Below are positions 1 to 8,348 of a stretch of DNA of 34,787 bases, piece by piece. Source of the stretch: Candidatus Rokubacteria bacterium 13_2_20CM_69_15_1 (lineage in GTDB: Bacteria; Methylomirabilota; Methylomirabilia; Rokubacteriales; CSP1-6); assembly GCA_001914535.1 (NCBI GenBank), contig MNCR01000046.1, forward strand, positions 1 to 34,787. Direction: 5' to 3'. Under the pieces are notes generated by a model, which saw only the letters and a program-made list of their open reading frames with translations, ran no database searches and had not been told where the DNA came from. How positions within the stretch are numbered: the first letter of the stretch is position 1; the number at the start of each line of letters is the position of its first letter. The position numbers and the translations under genes were made by a program.

Positions 1-1281
1 CTGGGGATGGTCGGGTACGGGCTCGTCGCCACAGCGCTCAATCTGCTCCCCGAGGCCCCTTACGAGCCTCATCCGCCGGGTCTCGAGGGCCTCGGACTCT
101 TTCTCCTGTTGAGAAGCTACGCCGCTGGCTGCACCGCGCTGACGGGCGTCGAGGCGGTCTCCAACGGCGTCCAGGCGCTCAAGCCACCCGAGGGACGCAA
201 CGCGCAGAACGTCATGACGTGGCTCGGAGTGCTCTCGATCACGATGTTCCTCGGGATCACCTACCTCGCCTACGACTTCGGGATCGTCCCGGGTGGCGAC
301 GAGACGGTCGTGTCGAAGATCGCCCATCGGGTCTTCGGCACCGGCGTGCCGTACTACTGCGTCCAGGCCTCCACCCTCCTGATCCTGGTTCTCGCGGCCA
401 ACACGTCGTACGCCGACTTCCCGCGCCTCTCGTCGATCCTGGCGCGCGACCGCTTCGTGCCAAGGCAGTTCGCAAACCAGGGCGACCGGCTGGTGTTCTC
501 GAACGGGATCCTGATCCTGAGCGGGTTCGCCATCCTCCTGATCGTGGTCTTCGCGGGCGATACTCACGCGCTCCTGCCCCTCTACGCCATCGGCGTGTTC
601 ATCTCATTCACGCTCTCGCAGAGCGGCATGGTGCGCCGATGGCTCAGGCTCCGGGAGCAGGGCTGGCGCTGGCGGGTGTGGATCAACGGGGTCGGCGCGA
701 TCGTGACCGGCATCGTCCTCCTGACCCTCGCGATCACGAAGTTCAGCGAGGGGGCCTGGATCGTCGTCCTCGTGATTCCGCTCCTGGTCGGCGTGTTTCG
801 GGTCCTGCACCATCACTACGAGGAGGTCGCCGTCGAGCTCTCGCTCGAAGGCTTCGAGGGGCCGCCCGAATTCCGGCACACCGTGCTCGTCCTCATCGGC
901 GACGTCCACCGGGGGGTCGTGCGCGCCGTGCAGTACGCGAAGACGCTCGCGCCGACGGCCACGGTGCGCGCCGTCTACGTGGAGACGGACCCCGCACGGA
1001 CCGCCAAGCTCGAGGAGAAGTGGGCCAAGTGGGGGCTCGGCGTCCCCCTGGTCGTCTTGACGTCGCCGTACCGGTCGCTCTTGCGACCGTTCCTCGACTA
1101 CGTCGACCAGATCCAGTCGCGCGGCGATGAGCAGATGGTCACCATCGTCCTTCCCGAATTCCTCCCGCGGCGATGGTGGCAACACATCCTGCACAACCAG
1201 ACCGCGCTCCTCATCAAGGGTGCGCTCCTGTTCCGACGAAACACCGTCGTCGCCGACGTGCCATACCTCCTTAAGCGCTAG
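1..1281 (+). CDS. APC-superfamily amino acid permease, 5' end missing
   Basis: The reading frame is open from base 1, so the gene starts upstream of the window; about 426 residues are visible. They hold several hydrophobic segments typical of APC-family secondary transporters, including a stretch rich in small residues around 'LTGVEAVSNGV', which resembles the conserved GxE helix region of these permeases. After the last membrane segment (about residue 265) comes a soluble C-terminal domain of roughly 150 residues. Large APC permeases of about 600 residues usually have such a cytoplasmic tail. The likely role is proton-coupled uptake of an amino acid or similar solute across the inner membrane. 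The substrate cannot be read from the sequence. The stop codon lies inside a 15-bp tandem duplication. The fold class is clear; specificity is unknown. Confidence 0.85.
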   Translation: MGMVGYGLVATALNLLPEAPYEPHPPGLEGLGLFLLLRSYAAGCTALTGVEAVSNGVQALKPPEGRNAQNVMTWLGVLSITMFLGITYLAYDFGIVPGGDETVVSKIAHRVFGTGVPYYCVQASTLLILVLAANTSYADFPRLSSILARDRFVPRQFANQGDRLVFSNGILILSGFAILLIVVFAGDTHALLPLYAIGVFISFTLSQSGMVRRWLRLREQGWRWRVWINGVGAIVTGIVLLTLAITKFSEGAWIVVLVIPLLVGVFRVLHHHYEEVAVELSLEGFEGPPEFRHTVLVLIGDVHRGVVRAVQYAKTLAPTATVRAVYVETDPARTAKLEEKWAKWGLGVPLVVLTSPYRSLLRPFLDYVDQIQSRGDEQMVTIVLPEFLPRRWWQHILHNQTALLIKGALLFRRNTVVADVPYLLKR

Positions 1282-1302
1282 GCCGACAAGCGCTAGGCCG
1301 AC
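1273..1302. repeat. 15-bp tandem duplication over the permease stop codon
   Basis: The unit aagcgctaggccgac occurs twice head to tail (1273-1287 and 1288-1302) with no mismatch. The first copy carries the last codons and the TAG stop of the permease, and the second copy repeats that stop just downstream. It looks like a recent slippage duplication. Confidence 0.9.
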
Positions 1303-1459
1303 CCCCCCGGGGAAAGGTGGCACTGTTAGCAAGCCCTCGTGTCAGCAGGCGGACACCGGAAGGTCCTGGCCCGTCTACGTCCCTCGTTCTCTAAGTGCCT
1401 GCCGAAATGGACATTTCTCGGTGATGAGGGCTCGCACCGCACTCTGGTACAACGCCTGC

Positions 1460-1506
1460 TAAATCAGGGGCATAGGTGGGAGTATGCTAGGTAAAGGCCT
1501 GATTTA
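1460..1506. promoter_or_regulatory. 9-bp inverted repeat upstream of a small exported-protein gene
   Basis: taaatcagg at 1460-1468 is matched exactly by cctgattta at 1498-1506, with 29 bases between. The pair sits 24 bases before the start codon at 1530, in the relatively AT-rich gap 1282-1529. It could be an operator or a long-loop RNA hairpin. A TATGCT hexamer at 1483-1488, inside the loop, could be a -10 element, but no matching -35 is evident. A shorter repeat (gaaatg / catttc, 1404-1417) lies upstream. Confidence 0.4.
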
Positions 1507-1529
1507 AGTGAGGAGAGTGGAGGACCAGT

Positions 1530-1931
1530 ATGAAAGCAGTGGTCATCGGCGCCGTCGTTGCCCTGGCCTTGGCGCCGGTCGGCGCGTGGGCGCAAACGAC
1601 CGGTACGGGCGTGTTCGCCCAGCTCCCCCCGGCTGAGCAGAAAATCGCCCGCGCGCTGTTCGAGGCGCAATCGACCGGTGCGTCGACGCCGCTGACGCTC
1701 GACGAGATCGCGGCGAAGAAGCAGAGCCGGCAAGGGTGGGGGGAGATCTTCAGGCAGATGAAGACGCAGGGCCTGCTCACGCAGAAGAACCTGGGGCAGG
1801 TGGTCAATACCTTCGAGCGTCAGCACAACGAGGGGCCCGGCGCCACTGTGCGCCGCGGGAGCGCGGCGGGCGGCACGAAGAGTGGCGCCGCGAGCAGCGG
1901 TCACGGCGCTGGCCCTGGCGGTGGGCGGTAG
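1530..1931 (+). CDS. Small exported protein, unknown function
   Basis: 133 residues. The first 22 form a good Sec signal peptide: Lys near the N-terminus, an Ala/Val-rich core, then a cleavage-like 'AWAQ'. The mature part has a helical, charged middle ('PPAEQKIARALFEAQ...', 'QMKTQGLLTQKNLGQVV') and a C-terminal tail of about 30 residues made mostly of Gly, Ala and Ser. The tail looks disordered. No cysteine or known motif is seen. The ATG is preceded by an AGGAGAG element at 1511-1517 and a GAGGA nearer the start. A second small exported protein follows 42 bases later on the same strand, and the two may be co-transcribed. I do not recognise the family; a periplasmic or surface location is inferred from the signal peptide. 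Confidence 0.7.
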   Translation: MKAVVIGAVVALALAPVGAWAQTTGTGVFAQLPPAEQKIARALFEAQSTGASTPLTLDEIAAKKQSRQGWGEIFRQMKTQGLLTQKNLGQVVNTFERQHNEGPGATVRRGSAAGGTKSGAASSGHGAGPGGGR

Positions 1932-1973
1932 TCACCGCATGAAGCTTCAAGACTGAGACTGGAGGACGGCCAG

Positions 1974-2315
1974 ATGAAACGGGTTGTCACGGTACTGCTC
2001 GCGCTGGTGCTCCTTGGACAGAGTCGTGTGGCTGTCGCAGCGTATGACCCGAACGAGAGTACGCCGCGGCAGGTCGGCTACGGCGCGGGGAGCGTGCTGG
2101 GGACAGTCGTGTACGCTCCGTTCAAGGCGATCTTCTGCGTCCTCGGTGGAGTCGGAAGCGCGTTCACCGCGATCGTTTCCCCGCCGACCGCGGGCAAGAT
2201 CGTGGGAGCCAGCTGCCGGGGAACGTGGTCGATTACGCCCGACGTGCTGAAGGGAAAGGAGAAGCTGCAGTTCGTGGGCGAAGTCAGGCCCGGGACTGTC
2301 GCCAAGAAGAAGTAG
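1974..2315 (+). CDS. Small exported protein with glycine-rich hydrophobic segment
   Basis: 113 residues. An N-terminal signal peptide (about 1-22, ending 'AVAAYD') is followed by a hydrophobic segment with spaced glycines (about 33-65, 'GYGAGSVLGTVVYAPFKAIFCVLGGVGSAF'-like). This resembles glycine-zipper segments of small envelope proteins. Two cysteines are present, and the C-terminus is basic (ends KKK). GGAGGA at 1961-1966 serves as ribosome binding site. It lies between another small exported protein and a membrane sensor kinase-like gene on the same strand. Function unknown; envelope or outer-membrane association is inferred. Confidence 0.7.
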   Translation: MKRVVTVLLALVLLGQSRVAVAAYDPNESTPRQVGYGAGSVLGTVVYAPFKAIFCVLGGVGSAFTAIVSPPTAGKIVGASCRGTWSITPDVLKGKEKLQFVGEVRPGTVAKKK

Positions 2316-2424
2316 CCCAGCGTCGTCTCTCGTCGGTACGGGGCGGAAGGGGGGAATAACCTCTCCCGCCCGTCCCCGGGTCGCCAGGGCCCGGCATAGC
2401 GCCTCCTCTTGGGAGAATTGCAAG

Positions 2425-4005
2425 GTGGGTGCGCTCCGCCTCTCCTTCGTGCCGTGGGGTCTCCCCGTGCTCGCCGGCGTCTACTTCGTCGCCGGAAAGC
2501 TGGGGCTGACGCTCGCCTTCGTCCACGCGAGCGCGACGGCGGTGTGGCCGCCCACCGGGATCGCCCTGGCGGCGGCACTCCTGCTCGGCTACCGTGTCTG
2601 GCCGGCGCTCTTCCTGGGGGCGTTCCTGGTGAACGTGACGACGGAGGGATCCGTCTGGACGTCGCTCGGCATCGCCAGCGGCAACACCCTCGAAGGGCTC
2701 CTCGGCGCCTTCCTCGTGACACGGTTCGCCGGCGGCCGCAATGTCTTCGGTCGGGCGAGGGACATCCTGCTGTTTGCCGCCCTCGCCGGACTCCTCGGCA
2801 CAGCCGTCAGCGCGACGATCGGCGTGACGAGCCTGGCGCTCGGGGGTTACGCGAGCTGGGGCCGCTTTGGGGCGATCTGGCTCACGTGGTGGCTCGGCGA
2901 TGTGGCCGGCGCGCTGGTGGTGGCCCCGGCCCTGATCCTCTGGTCCACGGACCGCACGGTGCGTCTCAGCGGGGCGAGGGCCATGGAGCTGGCGCTGCTG
3001 CTCGGCTCTGTGGCGGTGGTCGGTTTGGCGGTGTTCGGCGGCCTGGGGTCGGCGTGGGTGAGGGATTATCCGCTCGAGTTCCTCTGTATCCCGGTGCTCA
3101 TTCTGGCCGCGTTCCGGTTCGGGCCGCGGGAAGCGGCGACGTGCGTCGTCCTCCTTTCGGTGATCGCGACCTGGGGCACGTTGCGGGGAGCCGGGCCCTT
3201 CGTCTGGGACACGCAGAACGAGTCGCTCCTGTTGCTACAGGCCTTCATGGGCACGATCGCGATGATGACGCTGCTCCTGGCGGCGGTGGTCGCGGAGCGG
3301 GGCCGGGCCGAAGAGGCCCTGGCCCGGGCCGCGTCGATCGTGGAGTTCTCGGACGACGCGATCATCGCCAAGACGCTCGACGGCATGATCGTGAGCTGGA
3401 ACGCGGGCGCCGAGCGGCTCTACGGATACTCGGCCCGGGAGGTCGTTGGGCGGTGGCCGATCGCGCTCATCATCCCGCACGAGCACTGGGACGAGCTTTC
3501 GATGATCCTCGAACGGCTCAAACGGGGTGAACGGGTCGACCATTACGAGACCGGATACGAGACCGTGCAGATGACGAGGGACGGGCGGCGGATCGACGTG
3601 TCGGTCACGCTGTCGCCGATCCGGGACCCGGGCGGGCAGATCGTCGGCGTGTCGTCGATCGCCCGCGACATCACGCACCGCAAGCGGGCCGAAGCGGCCG
3701 TCCGGGAACGGGACGCCCTCCGATTCGTCGCCAGCCTCGCCGCCGCCGCCGCGCACGAGATCAACAACCCGCTGGCGGTCGTCGTGGGTCAGGCGCAGCT
3801 GCTGGCCGAGGAGGTCGACGCCGCACGGCGCCGGCGGATCGAAGAGATCCTCGAGGCCACGCGGCGGATCCAGGCGGCCGTCGATCAGCTCAAGCGCATC
3901 AACCGGCTCGAGCTGATGGACGCGCCACAGCCGGTACCGGAGATGCTCGACCTCGAGAAGTCGAGCTCGGAAAGCTACCGGCCCAGCGGCTCGACGCCCA
4001 CGTGA
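2425..4005 (+). CDS. MASE1-PAS sensor with histidine-kinase phosphoacceptor domain but no ATPase domain
   Basis: 526 residues from a GTG start with GGGAG nine bases upstream. Residues about 8-285 are a MASE1-type integral membrane sensory domain with about eight hydrophobic helices and the conserved 'ATAVWPPTGIALAAALLLG' region. A PAS domain follows at about 305-425 ('SDDAIIAKTLDGMIVSWNAGAERLYGYSAREVVG'). Next is a HisKA/DHp helix pair with the phosphoacceptor His444 in 'AAHEINNPLAVVVGQAQLL'. The protein ends 83 residues from that histidine, so the HATPase_c domain with N, G1 and G2 boxes is absent. Only 28 bases separate the stop from the oppositely oriented next gene, so the domain has not been shifted to another frame. 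It could be a phosphotransfer partner, a dimerisation partner of another kinase, or a family that ends here naturally. Confidence 0.85.
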   Translation: MGALRLSFVPWGLPVLAGVYFVAGKLGLTLAFVHASATAVWPPTGIALAAALLLGYRVWPALFLGAFLVNVTTEGSVWTSLGIASGNTLEGLLGAFLVTRFAGGRNVFGRARDILLFAALAGLLGTAVSATIGVTSLALGGYASWGRFGAIWLTWWLGDVAGALVVAPALILWSTDRTVRLSGARAMELALLLGSVAVVGLAVFGGLGSAWVRDYPLEFLCIPVLILAAFRFGPREAATCVVLLSVIATWGTLRGAGPFVWDTQNESLLLLQAFMGTIAMMTLLLAAVVAERGRAEEALARAASIVEFSDDAIIAKTLDGMIVSWNAGAERLYGYSAREVVGRWPIALIIPHEHWDELSMILERLKRGERVDHYETGYETVQMTRDGRRIDVSVTLSPIRDPGGQIVGVSSIARDITHRKRAEAAVRERDALRFVASLAAAAAHEINNPLAVVVGQAQLLAEEVDAARRRRIEEILEATRRIQAAVDQLKRINRLELMDAPQPVPEMLDLEKSSSESYRPSGSTPT

Positions 4006-4033
4006 GCCAGCCGAACACCGTCGCGCTTCCGCG

Positions 4034-5338
4034 TCACCCTTCGTAGATCTTCCTGAGCTCCCCCTCCGCCCACTTCACCGCGTCCTCGGGTGACAAGCCC
4101 TGCACGGCCTTGGCGTACATGTCCGTGATGATGTACTTGGTCAGCGCCTCGCTCGCCTTGGCCGTCGGCGGCCCCGCGTAGCCGATCATGCGGGCGCCGC
4201 GCGGCGCAGTCCGGAAGGGCCTCAGCGCCTCATCGACCTTCTCCCACATCGGGTGGTTCTCCCAGAGGGTCGTGGCTCCGACGCTGTAGCCCTCCTCGAT
4301 CTCGAACCACTTGCCGAACTGCTCCTTCGAGTGGAGCCACTTGAGGAACTCCCGCGCGGCCTTCTGGTTCTTCGAGTACTTCATGACGGCGTGCGAGAAG
4401 GCGACCTTGTAGGGTGACGTCCGGCCCAGCGGACCGTCCGGGATCGAGAAATGCGAGATGTCCTGCCACATCGGCTGGCCCGCGTCGTCCCGGATCTTCT
4501 CCGGGTTGCGCTTGGCGAAGATATAGATCGAGGCGCCGTTGAGCGTGGCGCTGATCTCGCCGGCGTGGAAGGCGCGGTTGTTGTTCGTGTCGTCCCACGC
4601 CAGCGCGCCCTCGTCGCAGGCGTCCTTCCACAAGCCGACCATCCACTTCACCGCTTCGATCGTCCCCTTGGAGTTCAGGACGACCCGCTTCCCGCTCGGC
4701 TCGGTCTCGGCGCCGCCGAATGTCCAGGTGAGCGGATACGTCCAGGCCGGCGCGTCGCCGAACGTGTGGCCGAGGGTCTGACCGAACGGCTTGCCCTTTT
4801 TCTTCAGCGCGATGCCGAGCTTCCGGTACTCCTCGAGCGTCCGGGGCGGTTGTGAGGCGCCGGCGTCGGCGAACCACGATCGACGGTAGGCGATGAGGAT
4901 ACCGCCGGTGCCCCACGGCAGGGCGAGCCACCGCTTGCCAGACCGCGCCGCGGCCTCGTTGTGGGGGTAGTAGCCGCCCTGCTCCCGCCCCTTCCATTCG
5001 CACAGATCCGAAACGTCGGCGAGGGCGTTTGCATAGAGGTGAGGCCAGTTGTGGAGCATCAGGATGATGTCCGCGCCGCTCCCCGACTGGATCGCCGCGG
5101 TGATGCGCGCCTGGAGATCGTTGGCGTTGATCGTCTCGAGGGTGACCTGCACCTTCATCTGCTGGCTGTACTCGGCGATCTGTCGCCGGAGCTCGGCGTC
5201 GCCTTCCGGGATGAAGTCGACCCACTGGAGGAGGTGGAGCTTCGTGGTCTGGGCGAAGGCGGGGGCGACCCCTCCCAGGCCCGCCAACCCGAGCGCGCTC
5301 GATCCTTTGAGAAAGGTCCGACGGGAGATCGTGTTCAC
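4034..5338 (-). CDS. Family 1 ABC solute-binding protein, Tat-exported
   Basis: 434 residues. The N-terminus carries a twin-arginine signal ('SRRTFLKGSSALGLAG', cleaved near 'AFAQ'). The rest matches the sugar-type extracellular solute-binding family 1: an N-lobe with 'GSGADIILMLHNWPHLYANALADVSDLCEW' and a later 'AFSHAVMKYSKNQKAAREFLKWLHSKEQFGKW' helix region typical of maltose- and glycerol-phosphate-type binding proteins. The start is GTG at 5338, with GGAGGGAG about six bases upstream. No permease or ATPase gene is adjacent, so the transporter partners must be elsewhere. The ligand is not predictable, though carbohydrate or polyol is usual for the family. The gene is divergent from the ThDP enzyme gene, with 126 bases between them. 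Confidence 0.85.
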   Translation of the reverse strand: MNTISRRTFLKGSSALGLAGLGGVAPAFAQTTKLHLLQWVDFIPEGDAELRRQIAEYSQQMKVQVTLETINANDLQARITAAIQSGSGADIILMLHNWPHLYANALADVSDLCEWKGREQGGYYPHNEAAARSGKRWLALPWGTGGILIAYRRSWFADAGASQPPRTLEEYRKLGIALKKKGKPFGQTLGHTFGDAPAWTYPLTWTFGGAETEPSGKRVVLNSKGTIEAVKWMVGLWKDACDEGALAWDDTNNNRAFHAGEISATLNGASIYIFAKRNPEKIRDDAGQPMWQDISHFSIPDGPLGRTSPYKVAFSHAVMKYSKNQKAAREFLKWLHSKEQFGKWFEIEEGYSVGATTLWENHPMWEKVDEALRPFRTAPRGARMIGYAGPPTAKASEALTKYIITDMYAKAVQGLSPEDAVKWAEGELRKIYEG

Positions 5339-5386
5339 GGGCTCCCTCCTCGCTCCCGCGTCGATGGACGGACGAGAGGTGCAGAG

Positions 5387-5415
5387 AATCTCTTCCGTTG
5401 GCCGCGCATTGTCAA
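5387..5415 (-). promoter_or_regulatory. Candidate sigma-70 promoter for the solute-binding protein gene
   Basis: On the minus strand a perfect TTGACA (-35, plus 5410-5415) is followed after exactly 17 bases by GAGATT (-10, plus 5387-5392; 3 of 6 matches). Transcription would start about 40 bases before the GTG at 5338. The -10 match is weak. Confidence 0.4.
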
Positions 5416-5464
5416 GCCGATTTCGGGTATCTTCGACGCACGGGCCTGGCCCAAGGAGGGGCGC

Positions 5465-7099
5465 ATGGGATCACTGACCGGATCGGAGCTCCTCGCGCGA
5501 TCGCTTGCCTCGCAGGGGATGGACACGCTCTTCTTCCTCATGGGCGGGCCGATGCTCGAGACCGAGAGCGCCTGCATCAAGCTCGGGGTGCGGGCCGTCG
5601 ACACACGCCACGAGCAGGCGGCGGCGATGATGGCGCACGCCTACGGCCGCGTCACACGGCGCCCCGGCGTCTGTATGGGCTGCTCGGGACCTGGGACGAC
5701 GAATCTCGTCACCGGCGTCGCCAATGCCTTCGTCGACGCCGCCCCGCTGATCGCGGTGGGTGGGTCGAGCCCCCGGGTCTATCTCGGGATGGAGGCGTTC
5801 CAGGAGATCGACCAGGTCGCGATCATGCGCCCGATCACGAAATGGGCCGAGCGCGTGCTGGATGCCCGCCGCATCCCCGAGTTCGTGGCCACGGCCTTCC
5901 GTCAGGCAACGACGGGCCGACCCGGCCCCGTCTATCTCGATCTCCCCGGCGACGTCCTGGGTGAGGCCGTGGACGAGGCCAGCGTTCCCTTCCCGGGTCG
6001 CGCGCAGGCTGTGCCCCGACCGCAGGGCGATCCCACCGCGGTCGCGGACGCCGTCGGCCTGCTCGCGCGGGCCGAGCGGCCGCTGATCGTGGGCGGAAGT
6101 GGCGTCTGGTGGTCGGACGCCGCGTCCGCGTTCCAGGCCTTCGTGGAGGCGACCGGCATCCCCTTCTACACGACCCCGATCTCGCGCGGCGTGATCCCGG
6201 AGGACCACGAGCTCGCGTTCCTCAACGCGCGCGCCAAGGCCTTCGCGGAGGCCGACGTCCTCCTCGCGGTCGGCACGCGCTTCAACTACGTCCTCCAGTT
6301 CGGTCGCCCGCCCCGGTTCGCGGCGGATCTGAAGGTCATCCAGGTCGACGTGAACCCGAGCCAGCTCGGCTGGAACCGCCGGGTCGACGTCCCGATCGTC
6401 GGCGACGCGCGCGCGGTCCTCCAGCAGCTCGTCGCCGCGGCGCGCCCGCGGATCGAGGCGAGCCGCTACGCCGCGTGGGTGTCGAAGCTCGGGGCGCTCG
6501 ACGCGGAGAAGGCGGCCGAGATGACGAGGCTCATGGCGACCGACCAGGTCCCGATCCATCCCCTCCGGCTGTGCAAGGAGGTGCGCGATTTCCTCCGGCG
6601 CGACGCGATCCTCGTCGTCGACGGTCAGGAGATCCTGAACTACGGGCGCCAGTCGATCCCGACGTTCGCGCCGGGCCACCGGCTGAACTCCGGCGCCTTC
6701 GGATGCATGGGGGTGGGGCTGCCGTTCGGCATCGGCGCGAAGGTCGCGCGCCCGGAGGCGCAGGTCGTCGTCCTCCACGGCGACGGCTCCTACGGGCTCA
6801 ACGCGATGGAGATCGACACGGCGGTCCGCCACCGGATCCCCGTCCTCGTCGTGATCAGCAACAACGGCGGCTGGACGGCGGACCCCCAGGGGAGCAAGCC
6901 CGGACGCAACCTCGGGTTCACGCGCTACGACAAGGTCGCCCAGGATCTCGGCGCTCACGGCGAGTACGTCGAGAAGCCGCACGAGATCCGGCCCGCGCTC
7001 GAGCGGGCGGGCGCCTCGGGGAAGCCCGCGGTCGTGAACGTCGTGACCGACTTCAAGGCGCGCGCGCAGACGATCCGGTTCTCCGCCTACACCACGTAG
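5465..7099 (+). CDS. ThDP-dependent enzyme, acetolactate synthase / oxalyl-CoA decarboxylase / 2-hydroxyacyl-CoA lyase type
   Basis: 544 residues, the usual length for this family. The ATG at 5465 is chosen because AAGGAGG (5453-5459) lies five bases upstream and the N-terminus 'LTGSELLARSLASQGMDTLFFLMGG' starts the Pyr domain cleanly. Domain order is Pyr (1-170) with the catalytic glutamate Glu50 in 'DTRHEQAAAMMAHAYGR', a central nucleotide-binding-like domain (190-330), and the PP domain (370-544) with the diphosphate/Mg motif 'GDGSYG' at 439-444 and 'NNGGW' at 466-470. No small regulatory subunit gene is nearby, which argues against biosynthetic acetolactate synthase. The next gene, 15 bases on, is a family III CoA-transferase. 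By analogy with the frc-oxc pairing, this favours an acyl-CoA substrate such as oxalyl-CoA or a 2-hydroxyacyl-CoA. The exact reaction remains open. Confidence 0.85.
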   Translation: MGSLTGSELLARSLASQGMDTLFFLMGGPMLETESACIKLGVRAVDTRHEQAAAMMAHAYGRVTRRPGVCMGCSGPGTTNLVTGVANAFVDAAPLIAVGGSSPRVYLGMEAFQEIDQVAIMRPITKWAERVLDARRIPEFVATAFRQATTGRPGPVYLDLPGDVLGEAVDEASVPFPGRAQAVPRPQGDPTAVADAVGLLARAERPLIVGGSGVWWSDAASAFQAFVEATGIPFYTTPISRGVIPEDHELAFLNARAKAFAEADVLLAVGTRFNYVLQFGRPPRFAADLKVIQVDVNPSQLGWNRRVDVPIVGDARAVLQQLVAAARPRIEASRYAAWVSKLGALDAEKAAEMTRLMATDQVPIHPLRLCKEVRDFLRRDAILVVDGQEILNYGRQSIPTFAPGHRLNSGAFGCMGVGLPFGIGAKVARPEAQVVVLHGDGSYGLNAMEIDTAVRHRIPVLVVISNNGGWTADPQGSKPGRNLGFTRYDKVAQDLGAHGEYVEKPHEIRPALERAGASGKPAVVNVVTDFKARAQTIRFSAYTT

Positions 7100-7114
7100 C
7101 CGGCCGGAGGGGAC

Positions 7115-8311
7115 ATGGGAAAGGCGCTCGAGGGCATCGTCGTTCTGGACCTGACCCAGTACGAGGCGGGGCCGAGCTGCACCGAGATGCTCGCGTGGCT
7201 CGGCGCTGATGTGATCAAGATCGAGCCGCCCGGAGGCGAGCCGGGGCGGCGTGCGCTCTCGGAGCGGCCGGACACGGACGCATGGTTCTTCCTCATGCTC
7301 AACGCCAACAAGAAGAGCGTCACGCTTGATCTGAAGGCCGAGCGCGGACGCGCCGTCTTCGAGCGGATGGTGCGGCGCGCCGACGTCGTCGTCGAGAACT
7401 TCGGGCCGGGCGCGATCGAGCGGTTGGGCTTCGGATACGACACGCTCCGCCGAATCAATCCGCGGATCATCGCCGCGTCGGTCAAGGGCTTCGGGACCCC
7501 CGGGCCCTACGCGGACTACAAGAGCTTCGAGTGGATCGCGCAGGCGATGGGCGGCGTGATGAGCCTCACCGGCACGCCCGACAGTCCGCCGCTGCGGACG
7601 GAAGCCGGGCTCGGGGACACGGGCGCGGGGCTCCACTGCGCCATCGGCATCCTGGCCGCACTCGTCCAGCGTCAGAACACTGGCGAGGGCCAGCGGGTTG
7701 AGGTCGCTCAGCAGGATGCCGTCCTGAACCTCGTCCGCATCCACCTGCGCGAGCACTACGTGACGGGGAAGCCCGTGCCGCGGCGCGGGAACCGTTCGGT
7801 CGCCGCGGGCCCGTCCAACCTCTACCGCTGTCGCCCCTTCGGAGCAAACGACTACGTCTTCATCCACTGCGCGACGCTCGACATGTGGCGCACGCTCACG
7901 CGGATCCTCGGACGCCCCGAGCTCGGGGACGACCCGCGGCTCGCCGACCGGCAGACGCGCGCCGAGCACGCCGCGGAGATCGATCCGCTCATCGAGGCGT
8001 GGACGGAGAAGCGGACCAAGCACGAGGCGATGGAGATCCTGGGGGGCGCCGGCATTCCCTGCGGCGCGGTCCTCGACTCCGGGGAGGTCCTCTCGGACCC
8101 CGGGCTGGTCGGGCGCGGCATGGTGGTGAATCTCGAGCACCCGATGCGGGGCCGGTTCGCCATGCCCGGCAACCCCGTGCAGCTCTCCGCCTCGCCCACG
8201 GCCGTGACGCGCGCGCCGCTCTTGGGCGAGCACAATGCCGAGGTCTACGGCGGCTGGCTCGGCCTCCCCGCGGACGAGCTCAGGGCGCTCGAGACGGACC
8301 GCGTGATCTGA
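7115..8311 (+). CDS. CaiB/BaiF (family III) CoA-transferase
   Basis: 398 residues, normal family length. N-terminal 'GIVVLDLTQYEAGPSCTEMLAWLGADVIKIEPPGGEPGR' and 'NANKKSVTLDLKAERGR' are hallmark CaiB/BaiF segments. The expected active-site aspartate is Asp168 in 'GLGDTGAGLH', about the position of the catalytic Asp of formyl-CoA transferase. Family III enzymes move CoA between carboxylic acids through an aspartyl-CoA thioester. The start ATG is preceded by GGAGGGG at 7106-7112. With the upstream ThDP enzyme it forms a likely two-gene operon in which this enzyme activates an acid to its CoA ester for cleavage, as in oxalate catabolism. The substrate is not determined by the sequence, and the family is greatly expanded in soil bacteria. 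Confidence 0.88.
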   Translation: MGKALEGIVVLDLTQYEAGPSCTEMLAWLGADVIKIEPPGGEPGRRALSERPDTDAWFFLMLNANKKSVTLDLKAERGRAVFERMVRRADVVVENFGPGAIERLGFGYDTLRRINPRIIAASVKGFGTPGPYADYKSFEWIAQAMGGVMSLTGTPDSPPLRTEAGLGDTGAGLHCAIGILAALVQRQNTGEGQRVEVAQQDAVLNLVRIHLREHYVTGKPVPRRGNRSVAAGPSNLYRCRPFGANDYVFIHCATLDMWRTLTRILGRPELGDDPRLADRQTRAEHAAEIDPLIEAWTEKRTKHEAMEILGGAGIPCGAVLDSGEVLSDPGLVGRGMVVNLEHPMRGRFAMPGNPVQLSASPTAVTRAPLLGEHNAEVYGGWLGLPADELRALETDRVI

Positions 8312-8348
8312 GCCGACGAGGCGACAGGCACGGGACCCGTGCCCGCTG

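Noticed and set aside
5471-8233. Very long minus-strand open frame opposite the ThDP enzyme and CoA-transferase genes
   Set aside because: It is a shadow frame produced by high GC at third positions. It reads as low-complexity Arg/Asp/Leu sequence with no domain, while the plus strand encodes two clear enzymes.
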